From CACORA01 sp044234625 (lineage in GTDB: Bacteria > Planctomycetota > Planctomycetia > Pirellulales > UBA1268): 29,555 bases of DNA. This document shows positions 8,937 through 16,046 of this stretch, piece after piece. Every line of letters begins with the position of its first letter. The stretch's first letter is position 1. The stretch spans positions 1-29,555 of the forward strand of contig JBIIIP010000029.1 in the NCBI GenBank assembly GCA_044234625.1. Direction: 5' to 3'. Under the pieces are notes generated by a model. That model was given only the letters and a program-made list of their open reading frames with translations, did not search any database and was not told the DNA's origin. Both the position numbers and the translations under genes were made by a program.

Positions 8937-10910
8937 ATGTCGCTCCGCACCCGGATCACTCTCGTCGCCGCGGCCCTCGTGCTCGCGGCGATCGCCGTCA
9001 GCACACTCCTGCAGACGCTCGCCGCCCGCGAGGCGGTGATCCAACAGGCGCGGGCCGGTGGCCACGGCATCGCCGAGGCGCTGGCGCGGTCGGTGGCATT
9101 CGCCGCGGAGGTGCCGCGGCAGGTCGAGGATGAAATCGGCCAGCAGATGCAGGCCCAGGCCGCGCTTGTCGCCGAACTCGTCGCCGTTTCCGATGCGGCG
9201 AGGCTTCCGGCTGCCGACGTGAACGCACGGTTGCGCCGCGTGGCCGCGGGCACGGTGATCGACGAGATCTACGCGACGGGCTCCGACGGCCACATCGATC
9301 TGCAGACGGGAGACATCGACTTCACGTTCTCGCCCGATCCGGCGCAGCAGCCCCAGGCGCACGTCTTCCACAAACTGCTCGCCGGCGATGTGCCCGTCGT
9401 CGAGCAGGATGCCCGGAAGCGCGAGATCGACGAACGGGTCTTCAAATACGTGGGCGTGCCCGGCGTCGACCGTGCGCGGATCGTGCAGGTGGGCATGGAG
9501 GCGACGTTTCTCGACCGGCTCGATCAGAAACTCGGACTCCGCCGGTTCGTCAACGAGGTCGTGGCCGGCGACGTGCGCGAGGTGCAGATTCTCGACGGTC
9601 TGCTCCGGCCCGTGGTCAGCCGCCGCGTCGATGACCGGGGCATCGTGTCGGATGCCAATTCGCCCTTGCTCGGCCCCGACGCCGCGCTCGTGCGGGATTG
9701 CATGGCCAGCGGCCGGCCGAGCGGGCGTTATTTTTCCGGCAACTATCGGGTTGCCGCCCCGGTTCGGCATGGCGACGGCCGCTCCGCCGGTGCGGTGCTC
9801 GTGACGATCTCGGCGCGGTCGAGCGGTGACGTGCTCTGGTGGCAGGCGGCCGCGGCCGCGGCGTCGGCCCTCGTCGTCGGTGTTCCCGGAGTGCTGGCGG
9901 CCGCGTGGATGGCCGGCTCGATCGCCTGGCCCGTGCGGCAGGCCGTGGGCGTGGCCGAGGCGATCGCCGAGGGAGATTTGACCGGTGGCGTGCCCGCGGG
10001 CGGCGAGGATGAAGTCGGCCGGCTGCTCGGCTCGTTCGACCGCATGGTCCATTCGTTGGGCGGCCTGATCGGCCGCATCCAGCATGCCGGAGAGCGGCTG
10101 TCGAGCGTCGAGTCGGACGCGGCTGCGGCGCTGGTCCGCCAGGAGCGGGCCGTGCGCGACTTCAGCGGATCGGCGACCGAAATCTCCTCGGCGGTCTCTG
10201 AAATCTCGGCGACGAGCGAGCAGTTGCTGGCGGCGACCAGCAGCGTGACCGACGTGTCCCGCGAGGCGGCCCGCGTGGCCGACGAGGGGCGCGGTGGTCT
10301 GGAAAGCATGGCGGCGTCGATGCAGCAGCTCGACGAGGCGATGAACGCGTTCACCCGCAAGCTGTCGACGATCAGCCAACGGGCCAGCGGCATCACGTCG
10401 GTGGTGACGGCGATCGCGAAGGTGGCGGAGCAGACGAACCTGCTTTCGGTGAACGCCACGATCGAGGCGGAGAAGGCGGGTGAATCGGGCCGTGGTTTTC
10501 GGATCGTGGCCCAGGAGATCCGCCGGCTCGCCGATCAGACGGCCCTGGCGACGAAGGACATCGAGCGGATGGTGCGCGACATGCAGGCGGCCGTCTCCAG
10601 CGGCACGATGGAGATGGACCGCTTCCGCAACGAGGTGAGCCAGCGCATCGGCGAGGTGGCCGACGTGAGCGAGCAGCTCGGCCGGATCATCGAGCCGGTG
10701 CAGTCGGTCACGCGGTCGCTGGAGCACGTCCACGAGGGGATGCAGGCCCAATCCCAGGGAGCCCATCAGATCCGCGACGCCATGGAGGCGTTGCGGTCGG
10801 GGGCCGCCGAGTCGGCCGCGTCGATGGCCGTATTTTCCACGTCGCTCGACGAGCTGCGGCGGTCGATCGGCGAACTCAACGCCGAAGCGGCCCGTTTCCG
10901 CACCGATTGA
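8937..10910 (+). CDS. Methyl-accepting chemotaxis protein
   Basis: A 657-residue transmembrane chemoreceptor. TM1 is at about 7-27 and is followed by a periplasmic sensing region of roughly 270 residues, probably Cache-like; its ligand is unknown. TM2 is at about 299-325, followed by a HAMP domain (about 325-380; 'PVRQAVGVAEAIAEGDLT', 'DEVGRLLGSFDRMV'). The cytoplasmic helical hairpin carries the signalling tip 'KVAEQTNLLSVNATIEAEKAG' near 495-515, then 'GRGFRIVAQEIRRLADQTA'. Compared with the usual tip (TNLLALNAAIEAARAGE) it has Ser, Thr and Glu substitutions. It would pass ligand signals to CheA/CheW. No other che gene is nearby, so it is an orphan receptor. It converges on the thioredoxin gene, with stops nine bases apart. 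Confidence 0.93.
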   Translation: MSLRTRITLVAAALVLAAIAVSTLLQTLAAREAVIQQARAGGHGIAEALARSVAFAAEVPRQVEDEIGQQMQAQAALVAELVAVSDAARLPAADVNARLRRVAAGTVIDEIYATGSDGHIDLQTGDIDFTFSPDPAQQPQAHVFHKLLAGDVPVVEQDARKREIDERVFKYVGVPGVDRARIVQVGMEATFLDRLDQKLGLRRFVNEVVAGDVREVQILDGLLRPVVSRRVDDRGIVSDANSPLLGPDAALVRDCMASGRPSGRYFSGNYRVAAPVRHGDGRSAGAVLVTISARSSGDVLWWQAAAAAASALVVGVPGVLAAAWMAGSIAWPVRQAVGVAEAIAEGDLTGGVPAGGEDEVGRLLGSFDRMVHSLGGLIGRIQHAGERLSSVESDAAAALVRQERAVRDFSGSATEISSAVSEISATSEQLLAATSSVTDVSREAARVADEGRGGLESMAASMQQLDEAMNAFTRKLSTISQRASGITSVVTAIAKVAEQTNLLSVNATIEAEKAGESGRGFRIVAQEIRRLADQTALATKDIERMVRDMQAAVSSGTMEMDRFRNEVSQRIGEVADVSEQLGRIIEPVQSVTRSLEHVHEGMQAQSQGAHQIRDAMEALRSGAAESAASMAVFSTSLDELRRSIGELNAEAARFRTD

Positions 10911-10919
10911 CCGGCACTG

Positions 10920-11813
10920 CTACCGCACCGCGGCGTCGCCGTGGCGGGCGGTCTGGCGGGCGGCCAGGAACCGCCGCAGGCCGTGGACGATGCGGGCCGG
11001 CGGTTGGCTGCCGGACTGGCTGAAGAGCGGCGTCTGGCCGTCTTCCGTGACGATGATCTCGACCGATTCAGCGGGCAGGTCGGCCCCGCCCAGCAGGTTT
11101 TCGAGCGGTTCGTCGGTGGCAGGGGCGTCGGTGTTGGCGGGCACCCTGGCGACGACGAAGTTGTCGCGGGCGAATTCACCGAACTCCGGATCACTGATCA
11201 GGGTGGCGGTCTTCGTTTTTGCCGCGGAATCACCCGGTCGCGAAACGACAAGCAGGATCGGCCGCTTCTGGCCCTGGGCGGTGGCCACGGCCTCCTCCAG
11301 CGACTCGAGCACCCCTTCCTTGCCCGCGGAGGCCGCCACCGCATCGCGGGCGGGCATTTTCTCGGCCATGGCGGCCACCCATGCGGACGCCGACTCCCCC
11401 GTATAGCCCGATTTGACGGCGATTTTCTCGCCGTCGGAGCCGATCAGCACGGCGCTTGGAAACGTCCGGATCCCGTATTTGATGCACACCTGCGACCGCT
11501 CGCTGCGGACGGCCTGGGAAATCCCCTGTTGAGGCAGGTCGATCATCAAAAGGACCACGTTTTCCTCGGCCCACGCGAGGAAGGTGTCGGAAGCCAGGAC
11601 CTGGTCCTCGAGGGTCTTGCAGTGGGGGCACCAGTCGCTGCCCGTGAAGATGGTGAGGACGGGGCGGCCCGCATCGGAAGCCTGGGCGACGGCCTCCTCG
11701 TAATCGGTCAGCCAGCGATCCGAGGCTCGGGCCGGGCTGGAGGACACGGCCACGAAGGCCACGACCGCCAGCAGAAACCCGACAAACCGCCGAAATTCAT
11801 ACGAGACGTGCAT
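10920..11813 (-). CDS. Secreted tandem thioredoxin-fold protein
   Basis: The protein is 297 residues from ATG 11813. A strong AAGGAGG (11824-11830) ten bases upstream fixes the start and excludes the longer reading frame. A signal peptide occupies about 1-30 (ending SSSPARA). The first domain (about 33-160) is a thioredoxin_7/DsbD-gamma type fold with catalytic WCPHC (Cys62, Cys65) and the cis-Pro segment 'GIRTFPSAVLIG'. A second domain of similar layout (about 170-290; 'RPILLVVSRPGD', 'FVVARVPAN', 'VEIIVTEDGQTPLF') has no CxxC and is probably a degenerate copy. It is expected to act on disulfides in the periplasm. It is monocistronic and sits downstream of the repeat-containing 11814-12437 gap. 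Confidence 0.9.
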   Translation of the reverse strand: MHVSYEFRRFVGFLLAVVAFVAVSSSPARASDRWLTDYEEAVAQASDAGRPVLTIFTGSDWCPHCKTLEDQVLASDTFLAWAEENVVLLMIDLPQQGISQAVRSERSQVCIKYGIRTFPSAVLIGSDGEKIAVKSGYTGESASAWVAAMAEKMPARDAVAASAGKEGVLESLEEAVATAQGQKRPILLVVSRPGDSAAKTKTATLISDPEFGEFARDNFVVARVPANTDAPATDEPLENLLGGADLPAESVEIIVTEDGQTPLFSQSGSQPPARIVHGLRRFLAARQTARHGDAAVR

Positions 11814-11823
11814 CGTCTGTCTG

Positions 11824-11830
11824 CCTCCTT
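11824..11830 (-). promoter_or_regulatory. Strong Shine-Dalgarno sequence of the thioredoxin gene
   Basis: AAGGAGG on the minus strand, ten bases before ATG 11813. It is among the few strong ribosome-binding sites in this window; most starts here lack one. It decides the start codon. Confidence 0.75.
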
Positions 11831-12070
11831 GCCACCCACACCCCGTCCTTTTGAATCGGGCGGGAGCGGTTCCTTCCGAGAGACTTCTGACCGTCAAACT
11901 GCCCCGAAAGGCTAGCGGCGGGGGGCTCACCTGTAAATCTTTGCAGGTTATGCAGATTATCTACTCCCCCTATTCTCTCGATGCTCTGGGCGGATGCTGG
12001 ACTTACGGCGATTCACCTCGGAATTTTTTTTGTTTTTTTCGGGCTGAAAGGGACTTTTCTTGGCCGGATC

Positions 12071-12283
12071 GGGGCTGCCCGTGCCCCGTCGCCGGACGTT
12101 CGCTTCGCCCATCCTGGGCTCCGCTCTCTTCACGCCGGCTCTTAGCTGTCCGTGGAAAAAGCCATCCATGGCCGTTTTCCACTTGGTCGACCGCAAAAAA
12201 CGCCGAGGGTTTTCTGGGTCGACGGCTATCGCATCCTGCTCAGGCAGACTTGTTCCACAGTCTGTTAGGGCACGGGCAGCCCC
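12071..12283. repeat. 213-bp intergenic element with 16-bp perfect terminal inverted repeats (copy 1)
   Basis: The ends GGGGCTGCCCGTGCCC (12071-12086) and GGGCACGGGCAGCCCC (12268-12283) are exact reverse complements. The interior contains a hairpin at 12152-12182 (arms GTGGAAAA and TTTTCCAC, inner arms GCCAT and ATGGC), two GTCGAC sites flanking a pyrimidine/purine stretch, and a small CAGACT/AGTCTG hairpin near 12245-12264. It has no credible ORF. A second, shorter copy with related ends and shared interior blocks (GAACGTCCG, GCAGGATGC, GGACA on the minus strand) lies at 21034-21172. It looks like a MITE-like or structured noncoding repeat; no target-site duplication is visible. Confidence 0.75.
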
Positions 12284-12322
12284 TCGCAAGACCCCGCTCG
12301 AGGGCAGCAGGGATGAAAATGA

Positions 12323-12352
12323 CCGAGGCCCAGCGTTTCCGCTGGGCCTCGG
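12323..12352 (-). terminator. Terminator hairpin downstream of the porin gene
   Basis: A perfect 13-bp stem, CCGAGGCCCAGCG and CGCTGGGCCTCGG, closes a four-base loop that reads GAAA (GNRA type) on the minus strand. It is followed on that strand by a moderately T-rich TCATTTTCATC. It lies 86 bp beyond the porin stop and is the clearest intrinsic-terminator candidate in the window. Confidence 0.75.
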
Positions 12353-12399
12353 CGTGTGCTTCGGCATTCGGCGGACTCTGAAGGCCACCGCCTGCCTCA

Positions 12400-12430
12400 G
12401 GCTGCCGAGGCCTCGGAAGGCCCGGCAGCC
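12400..12430 (-). terminator. Second hairpin directly after the porin stop
   Basis: GGCTGCCG/CGGCAGCC (8 bp) is stacked on GGCCT/AGGCC (5 bp) with one bulged A and the loop CGGA. It begins eight bases after the porin stop codon and has no T tract. It may stabilise the 3' end of the mRNA or act together with the stem at 12323-12352. Confidence 0.5.
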
Positions 12431-12437
12431 GTGAAAT

Positions 12438-13916
12438 TTAAAACTGCCAGATCGCGTCGCACCCGCCGTAGAACTGGCCGTACTGGTCGTTGTTGCGACC
12501 GAAGGGCAGCCGCGTGACGTTGCCGTACGCGTCGGGGGAGTACCAGTCATACCGCAGCTCCGGCCGCACGATGATGTTGCGGTTGGGCTTGTAGTTCAGG
12601 CCCCACGTCATCTGCCAGAAGTTGCCGGCATAACCGGTGGTGTAGCCCGTCGGGTTCGACTGCAGGTTGCGGATCGGGTTGAGCACGCGATACCCGTTGT
12701 TGTCGCGGAACCACTCCAGCCGCAGGCCACCGACCCACTTCTCATTGAAGGTGTAGAAGAGGTACTGGTTGATGCCATACCACTGGGCCGTGCCAGGCTG
12801 CTGTCCCTGGTTCTGGAAGCCCGTGTTGGCATTGAACTGCCAGCCGTTGTCGTTCTGGAACACGTAGGTCACCTTGTCGCTCAGCTCGTTCGTGTAGACC
12901 GTGCTGATCAGCGAGCGGTTGCCCACGTTCACCGGGAAGAAGCCGATGCCCGTCGGTTCGTTGCCGCTCGACACCGTCGTCGTCAGGGCCTGCGTCTGGT
13001 CGGAATTCTTGAACGTGACACCGCCCAAGAACGCCGCGTTGCTGTTGGCGCCGGCGTAGCCAGGATTGGCGATGCCGGTGCTGTTGATGGGATCGCTGAA
13101 GTTGTCCCACCCGTTCGTGATACCGCCGTAGACGATCAGCTGATCGTTGGGCGTCCACGTGTCGAGGATGCCGGTGTGGGTGAACGGCTCGCCATACTGC
13201 ATCGTGTAGGCATGGGTGTAGAAGAAGTTGCCGACGGCCGGCACCACTTCGTAGCCCATGATCGTGTAGAAGTGGCCGAACTTGACGACGTGGTTGCCCG
13301 CGCCGAGTTCCCCGTACATCTGCGGCATCGCCAGGCCGTAGTCCTTGCTCGACGCCCACGACGGGCCGCCGTACGCGCCGCCGTAATTCGTCTGGTTGGC
13401 GAGCTTGGCGTCGAGGCCGCGGGCCGTGGTGTAGATGTAGTCGGAGCCGTAGAGCAGGTCGACGCGACCGCCCCAGTCCCAGCCGCCGTCCTCGGTGTCG
13501 ACGAGCTTCTCGTTGACGAGGTAGAGCTGGTTCATCTGGCCCTGCCAGTTGCGATCGTTGAACGTGATCGGCCCGTTGAACGAGCTTCCCCAGTTGTTGG
13601 CGCCGATGCCGGCGTCGATCCAGCCGTAGGTCTTGATGCCCCGGCTGGTGAGGAACTCACGCTCCAGGTAACGGTTCGGACCTTCCTCGGCAGACGCCTC
13701 CTGGGCGGCTTCCGACGGCGGCAGGCCGCGGAGTTCATAGGCCTCTTCCTGCGGCACCGCGGCGGTCACCGGCGGCGTGCCGGAGTCGGCCTGGGCGTAG
13801 GAATCGTAAATGCTCGTATCGACCCGCGACGGAATGGTCGGTTCCGCGGCGATGGCGGACGTGGTCAGCACGCCAGCCGCCACCCACAGCGGAAGTTTGA
13901 ACTTGATGAATTTCAT
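12438..13916 (-). CDS. Outer-membrane beta-barrel (BBP2/porin-like) protein
   Basis: A 492-residue protein from ATG 13916 (MKFIKFKLPL). It has a signal peptide cleaved after AIAA (about 24). A Ser/Glu/Ala-rich linker of about 75 residues follows, with a short helix 'PNRYLEREF'. The rest is a chain of alternating aromatic/polar beta strands rich in Tyr, Trp, Asn and Gly ('TYGWIDAGIGANNWGSSFNGP', 'DWGGRVDLLYGSD', 'HVVKFGHFYTIMGYE', 'WQMTWGLNYKPN', 'IIVRPELRYDWY'). It ends in a terminal Phe (DAIWQF), the usual OMP sorting signature. This matches the BBP2-type barrels that act as planctomycete porins. The low-GC wobble choices (AAC, TAC, AAG) and the two 3' hairpins suggest a highly expressed gene. 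It has its own 230-bp upstream region. Confidence 0.88.
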   Translation of the reverse strand: MKFIKFKLPLWVAAGVLTTSAIAAEPTIPSRVDTSIYDSYAQADSGTPPVTAAVPQEEAYELRGLPPSEAAQEASAEEGPNRYLEREFLTSRGIKTYGWIDAGIGANNWGSSFNGPITFNDRNWQGQMNQLYLVNEKLVDTEDGGWDWGGRVDLLYGSDYIYTTARGLDAKLANQTNYGGAYGGPSWASSKDYGLAMPQMYGELGAGNHVVKFGHFYTIMGYEVVPAVGNFFYTHAYTMQYGEPFTHTGILDTWTPNDQLIVYGGITNGWDNFSDPINSTGIANPGYAGANSNAAFLGGVTFKNSDQTQALTTTVSSGNEPTGIGFFPVNVGNRSLISTVYTNELSDKVTYVFQNDNGWQFNANTGFQNQGQQPGTAQWYGINQYLFYTFNEKWVGGLRLEWFRDNNGYRVLNPIRNLQSNPTGYTTGYAGNFWQMTWGLNYKPNRNIIVRPELRYDWYSPDAYGNVTRLPFGRNNDQYGQFYGGCDAIWQF

Positions 13917-14094
13917 GGTTCCCAAATGCTCCCCAAACGAATGGATGGTGCCCGAGCTGCGACGGCCGCAGCCCAAGAGGCGTATGCACCAAGGGGAGGG
14001 TGAGCGCACGGTCCGCCGATCCGACGCGCACACGATCCCCCCCGCCCAACTTCCGTTATCGGCGGCCCGTGGTCGGAATCGGGGGGCCTGGCGA

Positions 14095-14113
14095 CGAAAC
14101 CGCAAGGTTTTCG
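14095..14113. terminator. Weak hairpin between ftsY and the porin gene
   Basis: CGAAACC-GCAA-GGTTTTCG pairs over seven base pairs with one bulge, about 35 bp downstream of the ftsY stop. There is no T tract. It could end the rho-ribH-nusB-ftsY transcript before the porin promoter. I see no convincing promoter in the remaining 13917-14146 region. Confidence 0.3.
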
Positions 14114-14146
14114 CAGCCGTGACGACAGGATGTGAAACTCTGCCGG

Positions 14147-15091
14147 TTAGCGAGAGCTTCCGGCCTCGGCCAGCGTCCCGGTGAGAAGGGCGTCAACGAA
14201 CTGCCGCGGATCGAAGGGCTCCAGGTCGTCGGCCGACTCGCCGAGCCCCACGAACTTCACCGGCAACCCAAACTGCTCCGCGACCGGCACGATCACGCCG
14301 CCGCGGGCCGATCCATCGAGCTTGGCCAGCACGATGCCGGTGCAGGCGGCCGCCTCGCGGAAGCCCTTGGCCTGCGAGAGCGCGTTTTGCCCGGCCGTGG
14401 CGTCGATGACGAGCAGCGTTTCATGGGGAGCCTCGGGGATCTGCTTGGCGATCACGCGGCGGATCTTGCCCAGCTCCTGCATGAGGTTCGATTGCGTCTG
14501 CAACCGGCCGGCGGTGTCGACGATGCACACGTCGAAGCCCCCCGCCAAAGCCTGCGCGACCGCGCGGTGGGCGACGCTCGCCGGGTCGCTGCCGGTGTCA
14601 CCGCGCACGATCTCGGCGCCGATCCGGCCGGCCCACATGGCCAGCTGCTCCACGGCGGCCGCCCGAAACGTGTCGCCGGCGCCAAGCAGCACCTTCTTGC
14701 CGTCGCGGGTGAAGCGGCGGGCCAATTTGGCGATCGACGTGGTCTTGCCCGACCCGTTGACACCGGTGACGAGGATCACCGTCGGCCCCGCGGCGGCCAC
14801 GGCGAGGGCCGCCGACTTCGCCTCGAGCCTTGCGAGCAGTTGCCCGCGGATCGAGTCGACCACGACCTGCGGGTCGACGACGCGGGCCCGTAGCCGCTCC
14901 CGCACGTCGACGACGATGGCCTCGGCCGCCGCCGGGCCCATGTCGGTGCGGATGAGCGCGGCCCGCAACTCCTCCAGAAATGCGTCATCGACCAGCCGGC
15001 CTTCACGCTTGAACAGGTCGCGCACGTCGGTCTGCAGCACCTGGGCGGTCTTTGCCAAGCCGGCCTTGAGCCGTTCGAAAAACGTCGCCAT
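14147..15091 (-). CDS. ftsY: Signal recognition particle receptor FtsY
   Basis: FtsY is the membrane-associated GTPase that docks SRP-ribosome complexes on SecYEG. The protein is 314 residues from ATG 15091, chosen because GAGGAA lies seven bases upstream; a GTG at 15106 overlapping the nusB stop is an alternative. The N domain covers about 1-95. The G domain carries GVNGSGKTT (110-118), DTFRAAAVEQL (140-150), DTAGRLQ (192-198), AKLDG (256-260; usually TKLDG) and the closing 'GLGESADDLEPFDPRQFVDALL', which separates FtsY from Ffh. The acidic A domain of E. coli FtsY is absent, as in many bacteria. It is the last gene of the rho-ribH-nusB-ftsY series, 11 bp after nusB. Confidence 0.97.
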   Translation of the reverse strand: MATFFERLKAGLAKTAQVLQTDVRDLFKREGRLVDDAFLEELRAALIRTDMGPAAAEAIVVDVRERLRARVVDPQVVVDSIRGQLLARLEAKSAALAVAAAGPTVILVTGVNGSGKTTSIAKLARRFTRDGKKVLLGAGDTFRAAAVEQLAMWAGRIGAEIVRGDTGSDPASVAHRAVAQALAGGFDVCIVDTAGRLQTQSNLMQELGKIRRVIAKQIPEAPHETLLVIDATAGQNALSQAKGFREAAACTGIVLAKLDGSARGGVIVPVAEQFGLPVKFVGLGESADDLEPFDPRQFVDALLTGTLAEAGSSR

Positions 15092-15102
15092 GGAATGGTT
15101 CC

Positions 15103-15519
15103 TCACGCGGGCCCGCAGGCGTTCTCGTCGGCGAGCAACGCCCCGAGGATGCCGGCCACGAAGCGGCTCGAAGGCTCGCTGCCGTAGCGTTTGGCCAGGC
15201 CGATGGCCTCGTCGACCGCCACGGCTCCCGGCGTCTCGGTGTGCAGCATTTCGTAGAGGGCCAGCCGGAGGATGGCCCGGTCGATCGCGGCCATCCGGGC
15301 CACGCGCCAGTTTTGCGATCGGGCGTCGAGGCGGGCGTCGAGCGCCGCGCGGTGGGCCCGCACCCCGTCCACCAGTTGCGCGGCGAAGGCGACCAGTCCG
15401 GGGAGCCGCAGGCGGCCCACGAGAAACCGCTCGATGGCGGCCACGTCGGCCGTGGGGTGGACGTCGTATTGGTAGATCGCCTGGAGGGCGATCTCGCGGG
15501 CGCGGCTGCGGCGGCTCAT
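15103..15519 (-). CDS. nusB: Transcription antitermination factor NusB
   Basis: A 138-residue all-helical protein that binds boxA RNA together with S10 (NusE) in rRNA antitermination. Family landmarks are the N-terminal 'SRARELALQAIYQYD'-like start (here REIALQAIYQYD, about 8-19), 'NWRVARMAAIDRAILRLALYEM' around 80-102 and 'VAVDEAIGLAKRYGSEPSSRFVAGILGAL' at the end, cited here as landmarks rather than in full. ATG 15519 overlaps the ribH stop as ATGA. The ribH-nusB neighbour pair is widespread in bacteria, which supports both calls. Length and motifs are normal. Confidence 0.95.
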   Translation of the reverse strand: MSRRSRAREIALQAIYQYDVHPTADVAAIERFLVGRLRLPGLVAFAAQLVDGVRAHRAALDARLDARSQNWRVARMAAIDRAILRLALYEMLHTETPGAVAVDEAIGLAKRYGSEPSSRFVAGILGALLADENACGPA

Positions 15520-16046
15520 GGTGCGGGTGGGGGCGAGGCGGAAGCGGGCGGGAGGGCGGCCACGAACGACATCATCTCCACGGCGGCGGCGGCACACTCT
15601 GCCCCCTTGTTGCCGGCGAAGCCATCGGCGGCGGAGCCCGCGGCGCGGGCCAGCGCCTGGGCGAGCGTGTCGCAGGTGAGCACGCCGAACAGCACGGGCA
15701 GCCCGCGGGCCCGGGCGGTGGCCTCGATGCCCGTCGCCACCGCGGTGGCAATGTGCCGGTCGTGCGACGTCTCGCCCCTGATGATGGCTCCGAGGCAGAT
15801 CACGGCCGCGTGACGGCGGCCCACCGCGATGCGATTGGCGGCGAACGGCAGCTCGAACGCGCCCGGCACCCAGGCAACGTCGATCGACGCGGCGGCCACG
15901 CCCGATTGCACGAGGGCATGGACGGCACCGTCGAGGAGCCGCCGGGTGACCGCTTCGTTGTAGCGGGAGACGACGAGGGCCACGCGTACGCCGGCCGGCG
16001 CCGTGGCGGCAGCCGCGTGCTCGTGCGGGGGGGCGGCTGACGTCAT
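15516..16046 (-). CDS. ribH: 6,7-dimethyl-8-ribityllumazine synthase
   Basis: This enzyme condenses 5-amino-6-ribitylaminouracil with 3,4-dihydroxy-2-butanone 4-phosphate in the penultimate step of riboflavin synthesis. The protein is 176 residues, slightly longer than usual because of Ala/Pro-rich ends. Landmarks are 'VALVVSRYNEAVTRRLLDGA' (about 22-41), the substrate-site WVPGAFELP (59-67), CLGAIIRGETSHDRHI with the catalytic-loop His (about 84-99), 'PVLFGVLTCDTLAQALARA' and NKGAECAAAAVEM. Its start overlaps the rho stop by four bases and its stop overlaps nusB by four bases. No FMN riboswitch is possible directly upstream, because that sequence is rho coding DNA, so expression should follow the rho operon rather than flavin level. 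Confidence 0.96.
   Translation of the reverse strand: MTSAAPPHEHAAAATAPAGVRVALVVSRYNEAVTRRLLDGAVHALVQSGVAAASIDVAWVPGAFELPFAANRIAVGRRHAAVICLGAIIRGETSHDRHIATAVATGIEATARARGLPVLFGVLTCDTLAQALARAAGSAADGFAGNKGAECAAAAVEMMSFVAALPPASASPPPAP

Noticed and set aside
12021..12040. T-rich tract as an intrinsic terminator
   Set aside because: No stem precedes it on the plus strand and no plus-strand gene ends there.
11851..12550. Frames of 124-197 codons over the 11814-12437 gap
   Set aside because: They cross the inverted-repeat element and terminator hairpins, exist on both strands, and have no ribosome-binding site or recognisable domain.
14181..16040. 619-codon plus-strand frame opposite ftsY, nusB and ribH
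   Set aside because: Antisense shadow of three well-identified genes, with composition typical of out-of-frame GC-rich DNA.
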